Assembly: GCF_037975245.1 (NCBI RefSeq)
Contig: NC_092569.1
Location: 32,883,668 to 32,947,667, forward strand
From: Apostichopus japonicus
Lineage: Eukaryota; Echinodermata; Holothuroidea; Aspidochirotida; Stichopodidae
Direction of reading: 5' to 3'
DNA: 64,000 bases
Position 1 is the first letter of the stretch, and every line of letters begins with the position of its first letter. The notes beneath the pieces are model-generated. The model was given only the letters and a program-made list of their open reading frames with translations. It made no database searches and had not been told where the DNA came from. This document shows positions 36,886 through 50,132 of the stretch, one piece after another. Made by a program: the position numbers and the translations under genes.

Positions 36886-37286
36886 AAACTACTGGGAGGG
36901 GAGACACCAAGGTCCTTCAATACTTTCAGTTACCCAATAAATGCTAACTAGACGCTCAATAATGCTTCCCACAATGGGGGTGTTGGGTCTAGCAAACCTT
37001 AAGTCTAGTGGACCCTCAATATAATGGGCATCCCTCTTGTTGGTACTGCATGTGGTATCCTTTTGTTAGTGAAACTAAGAGTTTTATCCTAGTCATTACA
37101 TTGAGGGATGCTCTTTATTAAACTCCCTTTCTTCACTGCATCGTATTGGTGGTCCATTATTTCAGCTGTAATGTTGCTAGTACTGTATTTGAGAATGCTT
37201 TTGTTAGTGAAACGAAGAGTTTAATGCTATCCATTACATTTAGGAGTTAACTTTCTAAGTCTCTACCTTCTCAACATCATATAATA

Positions 37287-37555
37287 AATTATTAACAATC
37301 CATTATCTTTTTATATTTATGGCAGAGCTGTAGTCGAGTCCAATTAGCCAGAGTCTGAGCCAAGTCCGAGCCCACTTGGTATGAGCCAAATCCAAGACCC
37401 TTCAAGTCCGAGCCGACTCCAGATATTCAAATATGATCGCCTTTGGTAAAAATTCTTGAACTGTTATGATAATTATGCACCCAGGAGGAAATTTACCTCA
37501 TGCTATAATTTTTTCGGACCAGATAAGTGGCAGCAAGCTTTTCCTGGTTGATAAA
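37287..37555. repeat. Dispersed repeat, copy 2 (GAGTCC-rich)
   Basis: A near copy of 36611-36885, about 675 bp downstream. The sequence between the copies also holds two related pieces (GTTAGTGAAACTAAGAGTTT near 37069 and GTTAGTGAAACGAAGAGTTT near 37204), so the locus has undergone more than one duplication. Confidence 0.85.
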
Positions 37556-40530
37556 TGTTCAGCCCGGGCGCTCAACTTTCAAACCATGCAGGGAGAGGCA
37601 AAATCATATTCAAACCACGACCACCGCCAGGTTAAAACGTGCTTGTGAGAACCCTGCTCTACTAAAAGTGATATTCTAGTTACATTTAGGATTGCTCATT
37701 AAGATTTTCAAATCATCATCATTGTCATGGTTGCTACTTTTTCTGATGTCATCATCATTTGTGAATTATTGTTATTGTTGCCATGTTACATTTGCCAGTA
37801 TCAATTTTGCTTATTGGTCTCTCAAAATTGCAGAGTAGAAGGAAGAAATGTTAGCTAATAGTTATTATACCATTTGTTCTTGGTCTCTAAATTGTTTACG
37901 CTGAGGTCAGTATGAACAGAAGTGTTTATAATAGTTTTTCTTTCTGTTAAAGTATTTTCTGAATCATTTCATTAATTTTATATTTATACTGGAATTTTCA
38001 GTAGGTGTTGGCTTCATTGAGGGTCAAAGGCTACTCAAGGTCAGTAGAGTAACATAGAGCATCTAACTCAACAAGGAAAAGTTGGTAGTCATATGTAGTG
38101 CATATAGGTTTCTGACATTGAGTACTATTCTATAAATTTGTACAGTATAGCAGAAGCCCATGTGAGATAACTAGATATCTGAAACTGAAAGCCCTGTTAA
38201 CATGATAGTTCAATATTGGAATGATGAATGGAAGTTTGTATGCAGGTGTGTCATGTGCTGAGTTCACGATAATGCTTTTAGCCAAGTCAAAGGTTATTTG
38301 AGGCCAATATAGGTAAAATCTGAAAACCTTCATGATCCCATACTATCTAGTATCTGACTAGTAGCTGCTTTAATAGCTGAATCTTAGGGCAATTAATATA
38401 TTTATCAGAACAAGTAATGTACCTCAAAAGACTTCTTAAGCTCTTTTGAACCCCATTCAATATTTCAGTGTATTAACTTCATCATTCTTTTAACAAATTT
38501 ACTCCAAATTGCTAGTTTCATGTTCTGGCAATGAACCTTTGTCATATCATGTTGCATGAGTGCTGTAACTGGTTTACAAGCTTGCAAAAGTCTCAAAAGG
38601 AGGATAGGGTGTTTGGATAAATAGTTCAAAATAATATTAACAAAATTGTACCATATTTTGCTTTTCTTTTTTCCCATATGTTGCCACTGCTTGAATAAGA
38701 CTAGTTGATAGGACTTTTTGTGAGCTCCACCTTTCACAACAAGGTACAATAGACTTCAACTGCATCTTGTTGGCAACATCCTAGGAAAGTTTCAATAAAC
38801 ACAGATGTTTCTATAAATGAGAAATCTGATGAACATTCCAATACTGCGAGTCTTTATTGGACATTTCAGCAGGAGGCAATAACCAATTTTGCTATCGTTA
38901 CATACTGTAGGTCCTTCATAAAATGCCACTTAAAGAACTATATTACTTCCTTGGGAAGGTGAATTTTATTGTCAAATACAACATCTGTCAAATATTTAGT
39001 TTCCCAACCTGTCCAACTCCCCCACCCCTCCATTTATCCTGAGTAGTTTACAGAAACTGGGAGAGAACATTTTTTGTGGGAAACAAGGTTAAATAATGTT
39101 GTTTGAGGTATTGAGCATTTATCTATATTTCCCTTTCGAATCTAGATAGGAGGAAGTAGCAAACAATGCAAGGAAAACATGAAGTTCAAGTGGATGCTTT
39201 AATTGCTTTTACCCAAAACATTGCTATATTCATTGATAAATATAATCCACTTCAAATTCAGTACCGTTATACAACATGCAAAAGAGATATGATATTGATG
39301 TACTTTCTGAATTTAGACCATTGCAGGTGAACAAGTTTAACATTGGTTTTTAATTTGACTGTATGTAGAAAACACCGGTTACATTACGGTCGTGTAAATA
39401 CATATTACTGCTAGGAGCTGTTTAACAAACAGTGAAAGAAAAATTTATTACTTGACTATCAAGAGATTCGCAGAACTCCACTCCTTCAACAATATTTACA
39501 GTGGTGCAGACTTCAAAGCAGTGCAAGGGCAACAACTGCCTATCTCTTTAAGAAATTTCCAAGTGCTTTCATGTCTAGCATTTGCATATGTTCAAAAGAA
39601 AAATGACAAATTAAAAGATGTGGTCTTTTCAACATGTTACCACATCTCCCCCCCCCCCCCCTCTCTTCCCCATCAAAAAAGTATTGCATGTACAGCAGTA
39701 ACCCTTTTTGTACATGTGCAATATATGGGGCAGAGCCTTATTCATGACTTGACCAAGCCCATTATCCATTTGAATAGCACAAGTTATGTCAGTGGTATTC
39801 ACATCAATGCCTCATAGAAAATGTGCCTCATGGTAAATTTTCTAGCTGATAGCATGAATGTGAATGAGCTGAAGTTGTAGAAGTTGCTTTGTTTATATAT
39901 TTCTGAAAGTAACATGAAATTTCATATTGATTTTTAATGAAAATATTTGCATTTATCAGTAATAAACAGAAAGAAGACATAATGATTTCTGCTATAGTGT
40001 CTTATCTCTGCCTCTTATGTAAAAATTGTGTTCATTGGTTGGTCCTTGTACTTCGAACATATTACTCCCTAACTCAGCAAACCCATATTCGATCTGAAGA
40101 TGCTAATTCAGACAGCTTACTGTTCTAGCAAGTTCTCGACCAATTAAATTGATGAATTTGCATCTGGATGAATTTGCACTGGATGAATTTGAATCATGCC
40201 AACTATGTAAGGAGCTATTTCTTTAAACCTTGCAAGACTGGTCTATAGAGTTTCAGCTAATTTAATACAAAGCCTTGTAGAACCTGGGATGTGTTATCTA
40301 GAGATGGATATACAACGAATAAAGCTAAGAATTTAAGCCGATCGATAAAGAATTCAAATACTGTGTAATCCTATCCTACTTCAAAGGTGTACGTGGTCGA
40401 AAGGTTTCCTAGTAAAATTACTGGTCCTTTCAGATCTGCAACTTCATCTTGAGAACTTCTTTTTGGTCACATAGTAGCTTGAAACAATTGAAAGTTGGAG
40501 ACATTACTTTGAAGATATGTGCTTCGGCAC
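37556..40530. other. Non-coding interval
   Basis: No gene is supported. The longest frames (38465-38749 minus, 39452-39817 plus) contain no motif I recognise. A poly-C run lies at about 39649-39662. Confidence 0.35.
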
Positions 40531-41038
40531 CATGTACCCAGTGGCGTAGCCAGAGGGAGGAGAGGGGAGGGGGGGGGGCTGGGCGACAGCCCCATGAAAG
40601 CTTGTCGCCCTCCCACTGGGATTTTGGGTGTCGAAAAAATTACATGTGCGAAAAATATATCATTCATTGGTCTGCATAGTATCGAATCTCCATGATGACC
40701 ACTCATGAACGACCTAGCTTTGACCGCGGACCGGCAGTAGGCTATAGTTGCTGAAAAACCTGACATGACATAGCGCATAGGCCGAGATATGTCATGATAT
40801 TTCAAATCAACTTACCAGATTGTCTTTTTTTATTCTATTTCTCTAAATTATTTGATGACCATATCAAGACATGGGGATCTCAAAATAAAGGATGTTGTGA
40901 AACTTTAGAGCAGCTTACAAGGCCTGGGAAGTGTTATTTTCAACGATCTACACTGTTAAAAAAAATTCTGTTAAAATACAGAATTTCTCTGGCAGCAGAG
41001 TTTCCAGGAAATGTCTGTTATTTCCAACTGCAGATAAT

Positions 41039-41700
41039 CTATGTAAAATAAACAGTCTAAAACTGTTATTAATACAGTTTATTTCTTCATTATAACAGTT
41101 TTTGTCCGTAAACTTACTGTACGACGACCGTTATTTTACACCATATTCTATGTAAAATAAACAGTCTGAAACTGTTATTTAGACAGTTTTTCCCCCCAAT
41201 TATAACAGTTTCTGTCCGTAAAATTACTGTACGTCAACCGTTATTTTACACCATATTCTATGTAAAATAAACAGTCTGAAACTGTTATTTACACAGTTTT
41301 TCCCCCAATTATAACAGTTTCTGTCCGTAAAATCACTGTACGTCAACCGTTATTTTACACCATATTCTATGTAAAATAAACAGTCTAAAACTGTTATTAT
41401 ACAGTTTTTATTTTGCATTATAAAAGTCTTTGTCCGTAAAATTACTGTACGACGACCGTAATTTTACACTGAATTCTATGTTAAATACACAGTATGAGAG
41501 CGTAATTCATACAGTTTTTCTTTGCATTATAAAAGTTTTCATCCGTAAATTACTATATGATGGCCGTTATTTTACACTACATTCTATGTAAAATAGACAG
41601 TCTGAAATGCTTATTTACACAGTTTTTCTTGAAATACAGTATGTCTTTTTCTCTGTAAAATAACTGTATTGTGACTTTTAATTTACTGTTTCTTTTAGGT
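41039..41700. repeat. Left subterminal tandem repeat of the CACTA element, 109-bp unit
   Basis: Units begin CTATGTAAAATAAACAGTCT at 41039, 41148, 41258, 41367, 41476 and 41584, about 109 bp apart. Each contains TATAACAGTTTTTGTCCGTAA and ACTGTACG.CGACCGTTATTT. The AACAGT/ACTGTT words echo the element terminus and are plausible transposase-binding repeats. Confidence 0.88.
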
Positions 41701-43131
41701 AAAGTCTAGTCTTTAATGTTATCTATAGTTTTTTTCCTTGCAATAAATAGGTCTTTGTCTGTAAAATTGGCTTTCAGATGGAATTACTATTATCAGTGAG
41801 ATTATAAAATAAAAAAACAACTTATTGTTCTCTGAAACTTTTATTTACAACTTTAAAACTTGTTGAAACATATTTTTGAACCTCAAAACCTTAAAAGTAA
41901 TATATAAGACTGAACATCATAAGGCAATCTCTTATTGATGGCTGGGTATTTGCTGGGTGCCCCAGCCTTTCTTTTGGAAAAGGTTTTGTTATACAGACGA
42001 TACTTTCATTGTTTGGAAATATACTGATAAGTCTGTATGTGGCCATATTTGTCTCTTCGGCCACTTCAGGAAATCCTGGATCAGCCACTGAAAGTTTTCA
42101 CAATTGACTGATCATAAAACACTAAGCTTTGACACCTGCTAGTTCCTTGCCCTTTCATTGCTCTACAACAAAGTTCACTCAAGGTCACTGTATTATGTAA
42201 CCACAGAAACTTAGGTGTCTTCACTATTCTTCACTTAACTTTATTACAACTATGTTCATTTCATGTATTTTTAAATGTTCTAGCAGTATTAAATATATCG
42301 CTCATATACCATATTCACTTTAATGGGCATATCAATGTTCACAGAAAATTGATACCTGTAACTGTGGTAACTCCTCTATTGCTGATAAGGATTGTATACT
42401 TTTTCTAATTTTCGTGACCTTCTTTAGCCCTTAAAGTTCAAAGTGGAAGTTAAAGACAAGGATATGTTACAACAGGTAAGAATAAAGATTAACTAATCTG
42501 TTAACCAAAGATATTGTAAATCATCTGATCAAAAGATATATAAACAATGATTTGACCTTTGTACCCGTAAATGATTAAAAAAAGTTGTCCTTATATTCCT
42601 GTGCTTCTGCTTGAGTGGAAGGAGCAGTTTTATGAAAAGATTTCATGTTAAAATTTAGCATAGAGATTTTATATTTTGACAACAAAATATAATTTAGATA
42701 TCAAGCTTATAGCATTAACAAAATGAACAGAATGACTTGACATCTGAAACTATTATGAATTCAAAACTTTTCTAACATTTGTGAACCTGCTTGGAAGAGT
42801 TTCAGAGTTTATGGAGTTATTGGAAAGGTGTCATAATAGCACCAAATAATAGTCTTTAACAAGTTTGTCAACAAGTAAAACCTTGTAAATATCCACCAAC
42901 AAAGTAAAACACAATAGTTTGAACTCTGTATAAATGTTTAACTGTTCATTTGTAAATGAGACTTCTCTGTAGCTGGAGAGTCTATGGTTCCAGTTAAGGA
43001 GGCTCAAGAGGCTCGCTAACATTTTCTCAACTAGGAACACCTTAAATCAACTAAGTGACCTAGATTTATAATTCAACGTTACCAAATTGTCAGACTAATG
43101 TGACGAATCATGGGAAGTGCCTGAAAAGCAT

Positions 43132-46100
43132 TTAGACTGTCCAATCTGACTCAAATTCCTTCAGGTTTCCAACCAAAGCCACAATTTTTGGGTTGACAGG
43201 ATAGCTCTTCTTGGATTTGGGGGTCTTTCTTCCCTTTTCTGGATTCAATCCAACAAAGCAGCTGCAAAGAGGAGCAAAAATTAGAACTGTGAAATCATAA
43301 AGTTCAAATAAGTTAGCAATTATTAAACCATTTAACAATTAATTTCCTTTGGTCTCAAATTTACACTACAGTATGACATACATGATAGTAAGATATGGTC
43401 AAAATATGATGTGACACAACTCAGTTTCCAATTGTATGTGTGCTCACTGGTGTTGATAGAAGCAATTGAGCTGGATACCTGTCTTAATTTACAAGCCTTT
43501 GGAATTCAACAGTTTTCTAGGAAATCATGATCTGAAAAGAGCTAAGAGCTAATTTGTGAATCCTCTTTTAATTTCAATTTTGTTCAGTTTAAGCTGATAC
43601 CCTATAGTTGTAACAAATTGTGAAGGTGTTCTCAGTAATTAACCAAACTCATACATTCCCACCCTTCTCCAAAATAATAAAACATGCCATTCAACTATTT
43701 ACACTAACTTTCCATTGGTGAAAATTATGTAAAGGTCATCAATGTTTACAAAAGGTTACCAAAGCTGCTGTTATTCTTGGTCCACAACAAATAGTACAAA
43801 ATAAGTAAATCAGCTGTAACCGAGAACAGAGTATGGTTTATTTCAATGATCTGCCCAGGAGTTGAGTTAACTGCAATTTGTTGATTTTTTTCTATATTGG
43901 TACCTTTATGATCGGCTGATCTTTTGAAGGTGGCTAATAATATGCATACACTCTTACATTCCATGTCAAGGGAATGTCCACACAAAATAACAATGGTTAA
44001 CTATTACTAGGGTACTTTCAGCCTACTCACCGCTGGATAAACTCCATTAAAGTTGCACCTTCAGATGGATACTCAATGTTTAAGATGAAAAACATTGCAA
44101 ACAGCATGATCATTGCACTTTCAAAAGTTTGAATGTGGTCATTAACAATAACCATATCTACTGCCAACATAAACTTTCTTCCAGTGTACATGTTTGGACC
44201 TGCAAAAAATAAATATCAATTAGAACTATTAAGAGAATGTTCATTTAAAGTTAATGCCACTGCTATGACTACCACTACTTTACAGTTGCAGCGTGAATAT
44301 ACTCCAACTCGCGTGCACTAATGGGTCATTATTTTTTATTCAATATTATTTTTACCGGTATTCAAGGTTTGTTTCGGATGTATTTCGATATATTCGTTGA
44401 TGGCAGATTTCAATATTGTCGGTGTGGATATGAAAGAAAAAACGGTTTATCTGATATATCGATTTACTGAGGCACCCTAGATCAGCAACACAAAAATGAC
44501 ATTGAAAATGTTGCAATGGTCAACCAAAATGTTTTTACCACATATGTCACATAAGTCAAAAATGGGCTATAGTTCTTGAGTTTCATGTTACATGCTGAGC
44601 ATCAAATGCACACATGTATGCATGCTGAATTGATGCTGTAACAGAGTTTTCCCAGTTAAATCTCAGATTGACCCATGACTTTGTCTTCCACAGGTGACAG
44701 TGCACTATGAGGTGTCATTGACACACTTGCCAACATATAACTTCCTAGGTTTCTCTAATCATAGATTCTCAAATTTTGACCACTGTTGATTCAAGTGACC
44801 ACACCTACATACCACATGAGATCTGTCCAAGATTCCCTTCTTGAGATATCATGTTTACAAAGTATTCACAGTTTCACCTCTGTTGACCCCAAATGATCTT
44901 TGACCTTTGCCAAAAACAATAGGCTTCTTGTACTCTATCGGGTACACCCACATGCCAACTATGAAATCTATCTAAGCTTCCTTTCATGAGAAATTGTGTT
45001 TACAAGGTAGGCATCAGTAAAATACATACACATGCACAAATACTCACCATCACAAATTTCAAAGGTTACAACTATCATCCAAACCAAAAAGGGGAAAAAG
45101 AGCAGTGTATATGTACTGGAGGAAATGCATATTAGAGCAAAATCCTCCAAATGCTTCTCACCTTGAATAATGATGCATGGGGATGTTGACTTGAGATCCT
45201 TAGTAATATTCTGCACAGTACTGGTTTCCTGTACATAATGTAAATGTAGGAACATTAAAATTGTTTGGAATACTTATCTTATTATGTGGGACAAAACATT
45301 CAAGATGCCATCTGGGAAAACAGTAGTATCTTCCAAAGCATAACATAAAATAAATGAAACTGAGGGACAATATGCATCCCTGAAATCAAAATGATGACAA
45401 TGGGGAAGATCTTAATCAACTGATGGCATATGATGTACTGAACTTTGGACTTCAGAGTCCCAATACACAACAATTACAACTGACCTACAAACAGTGAACA
45501 TCGCAGAGGAAAATCGTTATAAAGTCAATCAACTTGACTAATACATCTACATAACTGTAAGTGTAAGAACAACAAACCAGAGAAAAACACAGACAAATAG
45601 TGCTATTCTGAGACAGTTCACAAGCTTAATGATTTATAAAGGTAGCTTCTTCTTACCTTTGCAAGGTAGAAAAGATCGTCCCATTTATCTCCAAGGTGAT
45701 TGCAGAGGAGGAGAATAAGTCCTGGAACATCAGGGGAATGATCACCACTTTCCTTCTTAGCACTCTCCCATCAGCTATTATATTTTGCACCTCCTTCTTC
45801 TTCTTTGCTGACACTTGCAGAAACTTCTGAATTCAACTGATTTCAGTTTGATGCCCACTAAGTCTTCAAAATGTCCCATCATCCCAACCTCCTCAAACAA
45901 GAAAGGATATTCATCAAGGAGAGCACATACAGGAACTTGCTGACTGTTTATCTTGGCACGGATGGTTGGAAATACATTTTTCATGAGGAAAACAAGCTCA
46001 TTGTCATCCCATATGTTAAGTTCATGCATCACCTTTAAGTCATCTGTCTTTTTTCTCTGCGTGTCTCGATCCTCCCCTTCAGGTAGGTCCCCTGGTTGCC

Positions 46101-46624
46101 AGTTTTTGCAGCCATATGAGGTGCTGAGTTTACGCTCTTTGTTAGTGCTTCATTCTGTTCACCCTCTACAAACAGAGGGTAACCAACATTTAGGTGAAAT
46201 TTGCCTCTATTGAGATTGCTCATACAGTTTTCCAACTGTGTAAGAAGGGATGCATATCCACTACCAACAACAAGTCCTTCAATGTCATCTTTAAAGGGTT
46301 CTGGAAACTCACGAACGATCTTCTGTGCAATAATAGAAAGGTGCTTTCGTCCTGGACTTGACTCAACTTTCATTATATATGTCATTGCATAATATTCTGA
46401 TCATTTCACGCCGTTCTTTGGGAGCGGGTCTCTGTTTCTTCTGGAGTGATTTTGTGAGGCTTTTAGGCATTTTATCCCAATCAACTTTAAATGACTCTGC
46501 CCAATCTGCAATTACCGCTGCTGGACTTGATCCTGCTGAACTGGGCACCCAGCTGCATCCTGGTGAACTGGCCACAGAGTCGGGTTCAGATGATTGTGAA
46601 GATTCTGATCCAAGCAACTTTTCT
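43132..46624 (-). pseudogene. SAMD3-like gene inside the CACTA element (spliced, damaged)
   Basis: Exons on the minus strand: about 46624-45657, 45228-45162, 44199-44031 and 43261-43132. The first encodes WAESFKVDWDKMPKSLTKS, KERREMIRILCND, then IIAQKIVREFPEPF, VVGSGYASLLTQLENCM, SYGCKNWQPGDLPEGE, LNIWDDNELVFLMKNVFP, LLDEYPFLFEEVGMMGHF and VPGLILLLCNHLGDKWDDLF. The later exons give KDLKSTSPCIIIQG, MYTGRKFMLAVDMVIVNDHI and CFVGLNPEKGRKTP, ending FESDWTV at TAA 43132-43134. This order matches predicted SAMD3-like proteins widespread in fish and invertebrates. Splice phases fit at all three introns. Frameshifts near 46360 and 46120 and a TGA in the tail of exon 1 show decay. No SAM domain was found upstream. 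Its role is unknown; it may be a second CACTA-encoded protein. Confidence 0.72.
44826..44995. repeat. Dispersed repeat, copy A
   Basis: CAAGATTCCCTTCTTGAGAT followed by ATCATGTTTACAAAGT, ACCTCTGTTGACCCC, AAATGATCTTTGACC and AATAGGCTTCTTGTACTC recurs in the same orientation at 60912-61082 with about the same spacing. It lies in an intron of the SAMD3-like gene and upstream of the KDZ gene, so it has spread independently of either element. Confidence 0.75.
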
Positions 46625-47334
46625 TTAAGAATGAAAATATGTCACATCAATGAAAGTAGATGATATGAAATGAATAAACAACCTTGATAAATTATTTCCT
46701 GATAACAGACATATATTGCATTAAGGTACTAGTTTTTTGGACACTCACAGAACATCAGCATTTACACAATAAACAGGGGCAGCACTCAAGCTCTCAATCT
46801 ATCGAATCAAGCATATCTTCAATTGGCAACAGGGGCATTCTCTGACACGTCTGTTTCGGTTAAGCCGCTGCTTGTTTGTTGATGTAGGCAATGGCTTTGT
46901 ACACATGTACACACCGTACCGTATGCCATATGGACCTTGTGCATAAGCATCGGACAAGGCGTGCTTCATAGTTTGTTAAGTTGTCGAGGTGTATTCTTAT
47001 ACTGTATGGAAAGCAAGCCATTGCCACAGTTCTCTGCATCTTTCAATCAGTATAGCCAAAGTGTGAAATTATTGGGGCAATTTTTGTTGATTATTGGTAT
47101 ACAAGTGTTTTTGGGGCAAAGTAACACTCATACATATCAAATTGTTGCGTCCATGGCATTATTTGGTCACTGCAGACGTTTTCGTAGTGCCCGCTTATTT
47201 GGACCCCAAAGTGGGGGCCAAGTATGATCCCAGAGTAGAGGTACTGTACCCCATACTAACCCATAGTGGTTGTTTTTCAAGGTGACCTTTAGCCTTGTCA
47301 TACTCTCATATGAACTTCAACATACTCTACAAAC

Positions 47335-47358
47335 AACATAGAACGTACGTTCTATGTT
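47335..47358. promoter_or_regulatory. 24-bp perfect palindrome
   Basis: The half-site AACATAGAACGT is followed immediately by its reverse complement ACGTTCTATGTT. It lies between the end of the transposase exon and the start of the SAMD3-like gene, both on the minus strand. A role as a dimeric protein-binding site is possible but unproven. Confidence 0.45.
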
Positions 47359-47748
47359 TAATTTGAATTGAAAAGAAGGGTTTCCTCTTTTCTTGTTGAT
47401 AAATATTTTAGTTTGGGTATGTGGTGTATCATTTCATTAGTTTGACCTAGTGTTTTCTATTTGCTCACTACTTGAAAACTGCTTTAAAAAAAATTCAAAT
47501 CTAATGTATAATACTAATAATTAACCCAGAAAATTTTCTTTAGAGAATTACAAAAATGCTAATGATGTACTATGAGACCAGTTTCCTTATTCAATTTGTG
47601 GTACCAGCAACTGTCTTAGACAATAAGAGAAACTTCTGTGTATCACATGTACTTACTATTTAGAAATTTTTCCATCTCCTCTTGTAACTTACTTCTTAAC
47701 CTCCCCTTTCACCTCTCCATTCCTCAAAAAAACCACCTAAGAGGTTAC

Positions 47749-49619
47749 CTGATAAATTTACAAATGCAGGTTTATTGTTTGCATCGCATCCTTGAAATTT
47801 AAACTGTACCAACATTATATTCAAATCTGCATATGTGAACCAATGTTTTTGTTTAATCCAGTATTGAATAAACATGGCTACATCGTAATCAACAACTCCT
47901 TCAAACAAGTCATGTCCCAGGCATGGTGGCAAACCAGGTGCACACACATGAAAATACCTCAAAGAATTAAAACATGAATTAAATTTAATTCCTTGATGAT
48001 GATTTTCTTCATGATCTTCAAGGTGTGCAATGCAAGAATCATACTCCTCCTTGGTTCTAGGCTTCCCAACAGCATATGGTGCGTTACATTTGAAGTCATG
48101 TGAAGTTATTAAACAGTAGCGGCACATGTTAGTTCCTGAAAAACTCTCAATGAAACCCCCAATACAATGGGAACCTAAATTATCCCCTAATATACAAGAC
48201 AGCGCACCTTTCCAGACCACCCCGTCACTTGTTTCTATTCCAACTTCCTCTAATGTTTTCAAATCATTTATCACTCTCTCAAAAACCTTCTGCTGCCCAA
48301 AGACCTTAAAATCAACTTCTTTACAAAAAAACACAAGCTGCATTGCATCAACAACAGATCTGTACTCGGGTTGGGTGTTTCCAAGTGTAAAGTACATTGC
48401 TAGTATTTTGTGTTTTATTCTTGCCGACCCAAGTGGGTTTACAATTTCAAATGAGTCTTCATAGAGAATGATGGACAAGGATCTTTCACAACTTTGAAAC
48501 AAACTATTTTTTTTTAAAAACTGTACCATCCACTATGTCAGTAAGAACAGATGAGTCTTCACTGTGATGCCTACTTTGACATTGTCCCAACACAAAATCA
48601 TCAGAAAGGAGCAATTGAATGCTCTCCTTGATTGGAATGTAATGATAGTAATGCATTTTTTGTGCTGAATCTCTCCCTAGTGATATTGCAATTGGAGCAA
48701 CAAACTTGAATGCTGATTTATAGTAAATTACTCTTTTCTACAGTGCTGCATTCTGAGTTTTCCTTTACAACTACTGTATCAATAGCAATCCATGCATCTA
48801 TCTCATTCATATAATCGGCTACACATTTGATACGTTCTTCTGCTAAACCCTCATCTCTCAATTTTTGAGTAATTTTCAAAACCTGATCTTGTTGACATAA
48901 ACTGTGAATAGTTTGAAGCTCCTCAACAATCATTTGAATTGTTTGTGATGGAACAAGTTGTTTTGCCTGAAGTTTCAGAAGAAACAAGGCAAAATTTTGT
49001 TGGAATTGAAGCCTAGACTGACCTGTTTCTTGCACCCTACCTTGGCAATTGTTACTGTTTTCGAAATCACAGCTTATGTCATTTTCAATGACAAATCTAT
49101 CAGTCTCTGTAGACACATCAAAGCAGTTAGTGTCTAGAGGTATATCTTGATCCAAAGAGCAATGATCACGAGTAGAAAGTTTGTATTTATCCAAAATGTT
49201 TACAGCTCCCCAGTTTCTGTGACAACGTGACAAATGTGCTGTAAATGAACTGGTTTTTGAAAAATCTCTTTTGCACTTCTTATATGGTCAAGATACAACT
49301 TGTTCTTTTCTTATATGTGCTTTTAAGTGTGCCAAATATGAGGACAGATCTGTGAGTTCTTTTTGACAGATTTCATACATACAAATCAATGACAGGTTAA
49401 CTGACTGAAGTTTTGCTGCAACTGCTGTTTGCTTTTGAAGATGGCGGTGATACCTAGTCACATGAATCTTCATTGCAGCAAAAGTTGATAGGGTATAGCC
49501 ACAATTAACAAAACAACATGGAAATCTCACTCGAGGTATATTCCTATGGGAACTCACATGATCAACATAGCCACGGATAGTAGCTGTTAGTGTATTGCAT
49601 ATTTTACAGGTGTACATTT
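47749..49619 (-). pseudogene. EnSpm/CACTA (tnp2-like) transposase with N-terminal C2H2 fingers
   Basis: From ATG at 49617 the frame encodes C2H2-type fingers (YTCKICNTLTATIRGYVDHV, FPCCFVNCGYTLSTFAAMKIH). A further finger follows, whose first Cys is replaced by TGA at 49285-49287 before PYKKCKRDFSKTSSFTAHLS. Then comes a helical Gln/Leu-rich stretch (LQFQQNFALFLLKLQAKQL). After a frameshift near 48715 it reads FKFVAPIAISLGRD and YHYIPIKESIQLLL. After a second frameshift in a 9-T run (48507-48515) it reads SIILYEDSFEIVNPLGS, KHKILAMYFTLGN, KVFERVINDLKTLEE, LGDNLGSHCIGGFIESF and a CRYC motif. These are conserved tnp2-type transposase blocks. A donor TCAG/GTAACC at 47748 ends the exon. The expected C-terminal catalytic part was not found downstream, so this copy is truncated as well as shifted. 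Confidence 0.8.
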
Positions 49620-50132
49620 CTGCCCTGCTTCACTATTGATTGGAGCTTATCAAAACTGATAATTTGAAAGAGACATGAATTATGCCTTTTCAAATTCAGC
49701 TATGTTCTAAAAGTCTAATTAACCTGGGCTAATCTAAAGACTGCATATTACATGCCACATGAGAGCCAATATCATCCATGTATGTAGGCTACCAGCACCA
49801 ATTAACTTACAAGTTACAATGTACCCACCCTTAAATCATATTAACCTAAACAACATGAAGCAAGGCTAAGCTTCACACGCACATATCAAAATGCACGGTA
49901 GGGTGACGATAGGTAGTCTAATACAGCGCCAGTGTTACTATAGTGATAGTCTAACTCTTAATTATCGTTCGTCTGGTCTACGTTATAGGCAAACTAACGG
50001 TAGTACTAGGCTAGGCCCTACGGTAAGAACTAAAATATAAACTAACCTTTTGTTATGACAGGCTTTCAAAGTTGTTTTGTTGATTATAATAATGCAAATG
50101 TGGCATATGGTTAAAATAAATTTACCACTCAC

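Noticed and set aside
47696-47748. C-terminal LLGGFFEEWRGERGG extension of the tnp2-like frame
   Set aside because: It follows a good donor TCAG/GTAACC and is probably intron read-through.
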